Under the pieces are notes generated by a model. It was not told the origin of the DNA and made no database searches. It saw only the letters and a program-made list of their open reading frames with translations. From assembly GCA_013407085.1 (NCBI GenBank), contig JACCGJ010011312.1, positions 1 through 64,000 on the forward strand: a stretch of DNA of 64,000 nt, in the 5' to 3' direction. Every line of letters begins with the position of its first letter. The stretch's first letter is position 1. The position numbers were made by a program, and so were the translations under genes. Below, in pieces: positions 56,801 through 64,000 of the stretch. The stretch is from Atriophallophorus winterbourni. Lineage: Eukaryota; Platyhelminthes; Trematoda; Plagiorchiida; Microphallidae.

Positions 56801-57336
56801 CTTTTTGCGACGCCACATCCTGATTGGCGTAAATCTCGGGGTGGCCAATCCGTCACATGGCATAGGCAGTTAAAAACCCTTACTAGTAACCTTTCCAAAG
56901 TAGGCGCAGCGCGTCTTCCAGGCTGGTGTCCCCGCGATCAGATATCGCAGTGGTTAGTTACGCTTCAGGATATGTCCCGAAACCGTGTTCAATGGCGGTC
57001 TTGCACTAAGCATCTTGGAGTGTTTGCTTAACCTTGTATGTTGTCAAGCGGAGTGACGAGAAAAGCCTGTTATGATGCATGACAGTGAAAGCCGCAAGGG
57101 AGCTGCCGTGCTGATGTCGCTCTACTCGTTCACGAAACTTGTTTGAATGTATGTTCCATTCGAGGTGTAGGCACCTCGCACCAGTTTGTTTGTGCTTACT
57201 CTTCTATAGAAGCCGTAGCAACTTAAGTCCCACCCTTCCCCATCTTTTAGGATTTTAATTTTTCATGGTTGTATGGCAGTTAAGCATTCGGTACGTGCTA
57301 CCGGTGTATTGCTGTCTTAGATGATGATGATGTACG
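53885..57336 (+). mobile_element. RTE-1 LINE, near full-length element
   Basis: 5' boundary set where LINE-C 5' UTR sequence ends (approximate); 3' boundary at the GATGATGATGATG tail (57324-57336). The 3' UTR is about 300 bp. Fragments of the same family are at 1-241 and 1045-1195. No TSD could be identified. Confidence 0.8.
54061..57031 (+). pseudogene. RTE-1 LINE polyprotein, nearly intact
   Basis: ATG at 54061. Endonuclease: DVCCLSETRLYD, IVVLAGDMNAKLG, QIDHIAMS, DSDHALVRCRF. Reverse transcriptase: [70 protein letters not shown], catalytic [10 protein letters not shown] (~56185-56215), STYLGSCIN, then [24 protein letters not shown] and LPGWC near the end at 57031. Only two lesions: a one-base shift near 55290 and a TAA at 55556-55558. 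The motif set is typical of the RTE clade. It lies between the 5' end of one LINE-C and the 3' end of the next. Confidence 0.92.
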
Positions 57337-58362
57337 GGTAGGAGATCGACTCCAGACACGGGAAATAGTGAGTCTGAAAGAGTGGGAAACTTGGAACGCG
57401 TTATAATCGGTGTGAATACAGAAGAAGAAAAACGTCACGCAGAATAAACATACCCTTTCATATGTGTCCAAGCGTTGTTTAAAGGTTGAGACTGATTGGG
57501 AGTTTACAACGGTTGCCGGCAGTGCGTTCCATACTCGCGTAATTCGAAGCGTTAAAAAATTACTGCGGCAATTTAACCGGCTGGTTTGGTGTGAGAGCTT
57601 GAGATTATGTCCACGGTGATTGACAAGAGGAGACAAGATAAACATATTCCTGCATGGATGATTGATTTCAGTAAGTGCACGGAATGTGAAAATCAGATCT
57701 CCCCGCAGACGACGGTATTTCAGGGAAAAGAGATTACATCTTCTCAGACGTTCCTCATATGCTGTACTGGACAAACCTCGAACAAACTTGGTAGCTCTGC
57801 GTTGAGGTTGCTCCAGTTGCTGTATATCCTTCCTTAGCCATGGACTCCATGCGCAGACAGAGTATTCCAGCGGTGGACGAACATAGGCTGTCAACAAACG
57901 TGGCAGGATCTGTGCGTGAAAATGTCCGAAGACTCGTCTAGGAAATCCTAGATTTCTGTTTGTCGATCCAGCAGCCTTGCAGCAATGACGAGAGCAGCCT
58001 AGATCCCACTGCACAATGATTCAAAGTTCCGTTTCGCTCTCGACATTTTGTAGTTGCTCACCTCCAGGGGTGATTTAATTTTCAGTGAAAGAGTATGTCA
58101 CTTAGATGTATTAAAATTCAGGCGATTTTCAGATGACCACTTGTGTAGCACATCTAGATCGGCCTGCAATTTGTCGTGGTCATCTGATGTCGCCAAAGCT
58201 TGATGTCATCCGCGAACATAAGAAATGGTGACTTTGTTGTTAACCCGATATCATTGATGAAAATGAAAAACAATCGTGGGCCTAGTACGGATCCCTATGG
58301 GACACCACAGGTCGCTGTGAAGCTCTCCGAATGGGATTGCCTGACACGCACACGAAGAGTTC
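57337..58362 (-). pseudogene. LINE-C ORF2, 3' half
   Basis: From 58362 down: RTLRVRVRQSHSESF, CGVP then a stop and GSVLGPRLFFIFINDIG, catalytic FADDIKLW (~58215), then after frame breaks the C-terminal frame 58014-57400: AYVRPPLEYSVCAWSPW, QRRATKFVRGLSSTAY, RRLRGDLIFTFRAL, RGHNLKLSHQTSRLNCRS. It continues LINE-C of unit B (61508 upwards) across the Gypsy-2 insertion. The 3' end abuts the RTE-1 tail. Confidence 0.88.
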
Positions 58363-58725
58363 GATATGGAGCTAATAATGCACCGGATATGCTTTCCACA
58401 ATATTGCCCAACCGACTATTGAGAGAGAAGACCAAAGCTTCAGAGAAGATCGTATGGGAGCTCACTTCCAATAATAACAAACATGGTTTACTCATCCATA
58501 TATATAGGCTGAGAATGTAAAAGGAAATGACCTTGGAAAATAGCACATTAAAACCGTGTCAAGGACTCGATGGACCAATCAGAATAAAGGGCGAATATGA
58601 TCAAATTATAATCATGTTTTTCGCGCCAAATAATTCAAATCTATGTTGACATAGTGTCAATATAGAGTCGTAATATCTTCAAAGATATTGAGTTTTTAGG
58701 GAAAATAAACGTCTTTTCCCATTAC
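58363..58725 (-). repeat. Gypsy-2 LTR 4, lacking 12 terminal bases
   Basis: 363 bp. The plus-strand left end starts GATATGGAGC; the expected TGTTACGTTCTT is missing and LINE-C sequence GAAGAGTTC takes its place. Right side: polypurine AAAAAGGGAG of copy E2b. Confidence 0.92.
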
Positions 58726-58744
58726 CTCCCTTTTTAAAAGTGAC

Positions 58745-61098
58745 TCAGTACCGACAGAGCTTGGGGTTCACTTGAAGTGGTACGACAGTCTTGCGTCTTC
58801 GGTTAGTCCATCGTCGGGGTTCTAGTGCGCGATCGGGAGCGATAATGTCAGGTGGTATTTCAACCGGAGGAGATGGGAGCTGGAAGGTATCAAATAGAAG
58901 ATCCAACGGAAGATTCACTGGTTCCGCAGGTTCTAACTCCGACTGTCCTTCTCTTGGTCTCAATTGATTGAGATGGCGTATCCAAACGTCGTTTCCAACT
59001 TGGATGTCGAACATAACGCTACCTCTCCGACATACAACCTTGCCCTCGATCCATGGGTTTCTTCGTTGTCGATAATCACGAGCATAGACGCTGGATCCCA
59101 CTTTGAAGCTCCTTTGACTAGATGCTGATGAACCTGAGGTTGCGGTGGCTTCGGGACCATTGCGTTATTGACTGTACGAAGTTTTCTACCCATTAGTGCC
59201 TCTGCTGGCGTTTGACTATTCATCAGGGATTCGTGTGGGGTCGTCCGGTAGACTAACAGGAATCGTTGCAAGTTGTCGACGGTAGTCCCCTCCCCTCGGA
59301 ACTTGAGCATTGCTCTTTTGAATGTGTCGACAAACCTCTCCGCTTGTCCGTTCGATTGGGGATGGTAGATCGGAGTCCGGATATGCTCAATTGCATTCTT
59401 CTTGCAGAATTCGGCAAAATGAGCTGATGTGAATTGGGATCCACTATCTGAGACAATGGTATCGGGAACTCCGTGTTGGCTGAATAGCGAACTGAGTGCT
59501 CCGATTGTGGTCGAACTAGTGGCAGGAGAGAGCGGGACGATTTCTGGCCATTTCGAATAAGCGTCTACCAAGACTAAGTAGGTGGTTCCGTTGAGTGGGT
59601 CGGCGAAGTCAATATGGATACGCGACCATGCTTTGTCAGGTCGAGGCCACGGAACCGGTGTTGCGTGAGCAGGAAGTTTTGCCGCTTGTTGACAATTGGT
59701 ACAGCGCCTGACAAACTCGGTGATGTCAGCGTCCATCCCTGGCCAGTAGGCGAAACTTCGGGCGATTGCTTTCATCCGATTGAGCCCCGGATGTCCAGCA
59801 TGAAATTGACGTATTACCCGTTGACGCAAAGCAGCGGGAATAACGACTCGAGCACCAAACATGAGACAGTCATCCACGATTGATAAGGATTCCCGTCTTT
59901 GGAACAGTTGATTGTCAGTCGATTTTGGTGCTAGTCTAGGCCAGCCAGATTGAACATACCTGATAGCTTCTGAGAGAACCTCGTCGTCGTTCAGTGTCCA
60001 CTTTATATCTGCGACCGTCATGGGAAGGTTTCGCAATGCTGTGGTCAACTGATCGCGTACATACTGCTCAGTAGATATAGCTGCAATCCTGTCAGAAGGT
60101 GCACTGCTGCACTGGATTTGGTTGCACAAAGCATTGTTTGGCTGATCTGATGAAAACCTGTGCTGGTTTTGCTGCGGCTTTGAAAAGGGCCTCGAAATCT
60201 TTGGTTTCGACGAAACTTGTTGTTTCGTTCTGGATCTGCAGAATCCTTCTTTGTGGCCTGTGACGTTGCACTGACTGCAACGGTGTTGTTTGAAGGGACA
60301 ATATCGGGCGTAGTGCCAGGCTCCGCAATGCCAACATGAAGACGGTGGCTTTTTTGCGCTGGAATCTTGTGACGAATGCCAATTGCTTTGCTGAACGGCA
60401 TAGACAGTGTCGGTGCCATGATTCCCATGTTGAATCATTGCCGAATCTTCTTGGAGACGGACCAGTCGTAGATATTCATCACCAATGGCTTGGAGAGTGA
60501 ATGAGGGTTCTTGCTCAAGTTTGTTGAGCAGTCGCGTTCGAATATCAGCGAAACGCGGAGATACCAGGCTGCATATGAATATCAAGGACTTGAACTGGTC
60601 GTCTGTGAGGGACCGCAACTTGAAGCGTTCACATTCGCGATTGACAATGCCCATGTGCGTCAGGAAGTCATCAGTGTCATTCATTTTCAGCTTGAGGCAC
60701 CTGTAACGTGTGTTGAAGAGAGATACCTGCTCACCGAAAAGTTCAATCAGTGACTTGATCGTCTCATCAAAAGTTCTATCCCGAGGATTCTTGGGAAGGA
60801 TCAGGTTGCAGTACTTATCCAGCTCTGCTGGGCCAAGTTTACGTAGCAGCAGCCGAACTTTCCATGCATCATCTTGGGCTGAAAAATCAACACGAAAAAG
60901 ATCTTCATAACGCCTGAACCAAGTTTCAAATGTGACGTTAGCTTCCGGATCATAGGAGAATTCTGCGATGCTGTTCGCAATTCCGTCAACGGAGGGTGGA
61001 ATAGCACGAGGTTCTGTGATTGGTACTTGCTTCTGCAGAAGAAGTTCCATCAGCATCATTTGTCGCTCCAAAAGAATTTCTATCTTGGATTGTTCCAT
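58745..61098 (-). CDS. Gypsy-2 copy E2b: Gag-integrase fusion, open for 712 codons
   Basis: The frame is uninterrupted from ATG 61098 to 58960; a one-base deletion near 59119 then shifts it, and the C-terminal module continues in another frame to 58745. Gag: MEQSKIEILLERQ, helical core (FETWFRRYEDLFRVDF, LLRKLGPAELDKYC), zinc knuckles ~255-287 (CWHCGAWHYARYC, CNVTGHKEGFC). Linker ~288-345 passes into the RNase H-integrase spacer (LSIVDDCLMFGARVVIP) and integrase: QFHAGHPG, CTNC, HIDFADP, VSDSGSQF, HPQSNGQAERF. Normal elements of this Mag/K02A2.6-like group place protease, reverse transcriptase and RNase H between these parts. D, D and E are present but the neighbours G and N are changed to D and S, so activity is doubtful. 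Confidence 0.92.
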
Positions 61099-61132
61099 GA
61101 TTTTTGTAACTTGAATAAACCCGTCGCCAAAC

Positions 61133-61507
61133 TGTTACGTTCTTGATATGGAGCTAATAATGCACCGGATATGCTTTCCACAATATTGCCCAACCGACTA
61201 TTGAGAGAGAAGACCAAAGCTTCAGAGAAGATCGTATGGGAGCTCACTTCCAATAATAACAAACATGGTTTACTCATCCATATATATAGGCTGAGAATGT
61301 AAAAGGAAATGACCTTGGAAAATAGCACATTAAAACCGTGTCAAGGACTCGATGGACCAATCAGAATAAAGAGCGAATATGATCAAATTATAATCATGAT
61401 TTTCACGCCAAATAATTCAAATCTATGTTGACATAGTGTCAATATAGAGTCGTAATATCTTCAAAGATATTGAGTTTTTAGGGAAAATAAACGTCTTTTC
61501 TCATTAC
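61133..61507 (-). repeat. Gypsy-2 LTR 5 (5' LTR of E2b)
   Basis: 375 bp, near-identical to LTR 3. The right flank ACGCACACGAAGAGTTCG repeats the last bases of LINE-C on the other side of the element. Primer-binding-site-like TTGGCGACGGG on the reverse strand at 61120-61131. Confidence 0.93.
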
Positions 61508-63287
61508 ACGCACACGAAGAGTTCGATTTTGCACGAATTTTTCAAACCATGCCAGAAGGGGACCACCAATTTTATAAAACTGGAGCTTGTGCAAGAGGAT
61601 ACTATGATCAACACCGTCAAAGGCTTTGGAAAAGTCGAGGTAAACAACATCTACCCCTAAGCCGAAATCAACTGCTTTGTCCCAGTCATCGCGCGCAAGT
61701 ATGAGGTTTGTGGTGCATGAACGATGGCTGCGGAACCCGTGTTGTTCCAATGCGAGAAGGTTGTTTGTTTCCAGGTAATTCATTATTGCGTCGGCCAGGA
61801 TACTCTCCATAATCTTGGAAATAATGGGAAGAAGGGTAATTGGGCGGTAATTGCTCGGCATTGTACGATCACCGGATTTAAATATAGGGGTGATAAGTCC
61901 GTCTTTCCATTGTCGCGGCATTTCTGTGGCGTCCAAAGAACGCTGGAATAAGGCTGCTAGGTAGTCTAAGATTATGGGCGCTGCGCCAATTAAAGCTTTT
62001 CGGTGTATCTCATCGAGCCCCGGGGAGGCGTTTTGGCGCATGCATAGTATTTTTCGATGAACAACCTCAGGGGTAAAAAGATTGGTTGTAATGTGGGGGA
62101 TTATCGAAACTTGGCGTAGCTGTAGTGAACCTTGTGTTACCTGAAAGATAGGTTCGAAGTGCGTCCGAAGTGCATTCGCTGCGTCAACTTACGTAGCAGT
62201 TAACCCTCTCGAAGATTGAAGAGGTGGTATGCCGATTTTTACTTTTCTTTTGCTGTTTATGTGCTGGTACAGGAGTTTTGGGTTCTGCACGAACTTATCA
62301 GTCAGGCTGCGTTGATATAAGTATCGATCTTGCCGCTTGAGAGAAACGCTATGATTCCCAGCTGGAAGGAGTGGGACATGTAGTATACCTGTACCAAGCT
62401 TAATTACGTAGAGCAATTACTTTTCTAGTTCTGCTTCGAATTTCTGCATTTTTGCGCTGCGGTGCATATGGCTTTTCGAATGTACAAATATCCAAGAGTG
62501 CATGCCATTTCGTCACAAACTCGGTCCAGCAGGCGTCAAGTCCCAAATTTTCGGGCACAGTCCAATTGTTAGCGGAAACAAGTTCGGATAGACGATAATC
62601 GGTCCCATATCGCTGTTTTTGTACACGATTGTTTGGATAATAAGCGTACGAGATATATGAAAAACATAAGATTACGTGGTCACTTTTACCTAGTGGGGGA
62701 TAGGTAACCATGTTGGATATCATATGCTCTTCATTGGTAAAGATTAGATCAAGAGTTGATGCATTGGAGCTTCCACTATAGCGGGTGGGGTCCAGTACGT
62801 GATTATACAATGGGTGAGAGGTAATAACTTCCAGAAAATCTCTTGCAAAGTTGTGAACCGTGGTACCTGATGACAAACCAGGTGAATTAAAGTCGCCCAT
62901 AATCAACATGTGGGTAAAGTTCATTGATAAGAAATTTCGGATACAGGTAAGCAAACAATGGTCACTTTCTTCCGATGTGTTTGGGGGACGGTAGATTACG
63001 GCAAGTAGTGCAGAATCACTTATTTGTAAATTGAGGCGGCACCAAAGGGTATCAATGTGGAGTAATCTCTCATCATCAACCAGTTCACAGGAGAGAGCTT
63101 GATTAACATATAGTACACCACCACCTTTGAATGGACGATCCATACGAAAAAGTTGCATTCCGGACAAGGCGATTTCAGAAGATAATACATCTGTGGTGAG
63201 CCACGTTTCTGTTATCGCAATAAGGTCGAAATTTTCGGCTAAATTCAAGATATTTAGTTCAGAATGTTTTGTCAAAAAAACTCTCAA
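61508..63287 (-). pseudogene. LINE-C ORF2, 5' half (unit B)
   Basis: Same content as 50614-52380. The endonuclease is an uninterrupted 295-codon frame here (63287-62400: ETWL, GDFN, KSDH motifs all present), so the frameshift in unit A arose after duplication. Stops and shifts between 62400 and 62041 precede the polymerase frame, which ends at the Gypsy-2 LTR. Confidence 0.9.
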
Positions 63288-63311
63288 TGGGATCGGCTAC
63301 TGGAGGTGCAC

Positions 63312-64000
63312 TTATTCCACCGGCCCCGATGAAGCCGGCTTCTGGGAGTTTTTTGAAACAGTCGTGAGTAATTCACTAGCAGATGGGTCTCCATTCGACG
63401 CGACTGTTGATTGTAGACGAGGCTGTGGTTTGTCGACTGCGGAGCGAAGTCGAACCTCCGTGGGTGCAAGGCGCATATCCTCTGAGAATGGTGCAGATAC
63501 GTCAGGAGAGGGGGGTACCGCTGTGTTTCGAGGATGCTTGGGTTTTGGCTTGTCAGCAGCCGTTCGCAAGCGAATTTCCGCGTGGGCTAGGTGCTTAAAT
63601 TGGTACCACGCCTGTAGAGCAGTGTGAACCATATCTTCAGAATGAAAAGTAATTTTTAATATCCTTGGACCCTGGCCCTCGTAACTGAGCGAATTCGGTA
63701 AGCGTTTGACGGCAGTAGAAAAAGTACCGGAAATTCGGCTTTGCGACTGAATAAAACGCCACTGATCACAGTCGTGTGTCTCAGATATAGCGGCATCGTC
63801 ATTGACGAGTTCCGGAACGCCATAGAGAAAGATACTTTTTTGTCACTTGCCTCTTTCCAATTATACGACGGCTGCTTTTTCAGTTGGCGTTCACTCCAGG
63901 GAATTTCCGGATGTTTACGAATTGCAGTTGAACCCCGGTTCAAGGTGTGAGCGGCAAGCAAGACATTTTCGATATCTTCCATTGCGTTGAGCGTTACTCT
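63312..64000 (-). pseudogene. LINE-C ORF1, C-terminal part (unit B), cut by window end
   Basis: Matches 52418-53106. The last readable frames are 63982-63656 (MEDIENVLLAAHTLNRGSTA) and 63632-63312 (VHTALQAWYQFKHLAHAEIR). The PHD-finger half should lie to the right of the window. Confidence 0.88.

Larger units (their letters stand above)
47471..58362. repeat. Unit A of a 10.9-kb tandem duplication
   Basis: 47471-53106 corresponds base for base to 58366-64000 at an offset of 10,894-10,895 bp (the one-base difference is a deletion near 59119). The LINE-C part differs at roughly ten positions in 2.5 kb by eye; the Gypsy-2 part differs more. Unit A contains E2a, the LINE-C 5' half, RTE-1 and the LINE-C 3' half. 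Confidence 0.88.
58366..64000. repeat. Unit B of the 10.9-kb tandem duplication (partial)
   Basis: Corresponds to 47471-53106. It runs off the right edge, so the copy number of the unit is unknown. Confidence 0.88.

Noticed and set aside
53885..57336. RTE-1 as an insertion inside a single LINE-C copy
   Set aside because: The left neighbour is a LINE-C 5' end and the right neighbour a LINE-C 3' end, which is the border between two LINE-C copies rather than one interrupted copy.

Overview
This window is eukaryotic, repeat-dominated DNA, most likely from an invertebrate animal. The mix of CR1-like LINEs, RTE LINEs, a CsRn1-like Ty3/gypsy element, a Mag-like Ty3/gypsy element, BEL/Pao and piggyBac, together with moderate AT richness and TAA-tailed LINEs, fits a flatworm such as a trematode or cestode best. 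That assignment is inference; no ribosomal, mitochondrial or clearly identified host gene is present to prove it. I see no operon, CRISPR array, rRNA or tRNA. Almost every base that can be explained belongs to a transposable element, often three elements deep. Family names used here (LINE-A to LINE-G, RTE-1/2, Gypsy-1/2, BEL-1, SINE-1, TAAR) are local labels.

Layout. 0-4 kb: RTE-1 tails, SINE-1 copies and a TAA-tailed repeat, with three minus-strand stretches (about 3215-3123, 1907-1719 and 463-270) that look like phase-compatible exons of an unidentified host gene. 4-10 kb: broken LINE-C, LINE-B and LINE-D on the minus or plus strand, cut by SINE-1, TAAR and RTE-2 insertions, several with clean target-site duplications (TSDs). 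10.2-16.7 kb: a degenerate CsRn1-like gypsy element with both LTRs, split by a LINE-A copy flanked by a 130-bp duplication of integrase sequence. 17.1-19.3 kb: a piggyBac element with terminal inverted repeats and a probable intron in its decayed transposase. 20.3-28.1 kb: one LINE-B interrupted by two LINE-A copies and by BEL-1, whose LTRs, 5-bp TSD and 654-residue ORF are intact but whose reverse transcriptase is missing. 28-39 kb: LINE-A 3' ends, LINE-E, LINE-F and a head-to-head LINE-G palindrome. 39.3-44.7 kb: a nearly complete but broken LINE-A.

44.7-64 kb is the most unusual part. A Mag-like gypsy element (Gypsy-2) occurs three times on the minus strand. Each copy encodes Gag joined in frame directly to integrase, with protease, reverse transcriptase and RNase H absent; one copy keeps a 712-residue open frame. 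The first two copies share a middle LTR (LTR-internal-LTR-internal-LTR). The segment Gypsy-2 + LINE-C 5' half + RTE-1 + LINE-C 3' half is followed by a second, near-identical Gypsy-2 + LINE-C 5' half 10.9 kb later, so the region is a young tandem duplication that runs past the right end of the window.

Taken together, two unrelated LTR families (BEL-1 and Gypsy-2) have both lost the polymerase region in frame while keeping Gag and integrase pieces, which points to non-autonomous, Gag-producing derivatives that would depend on reverse transcriptase supplied by a relative. A second theme is LINE/SINE tail sharing: SINE-1 and LINE-G end in the same sequence, and LINE-A ends in a conserved short stem-loop that can be found inserted almost by itself.
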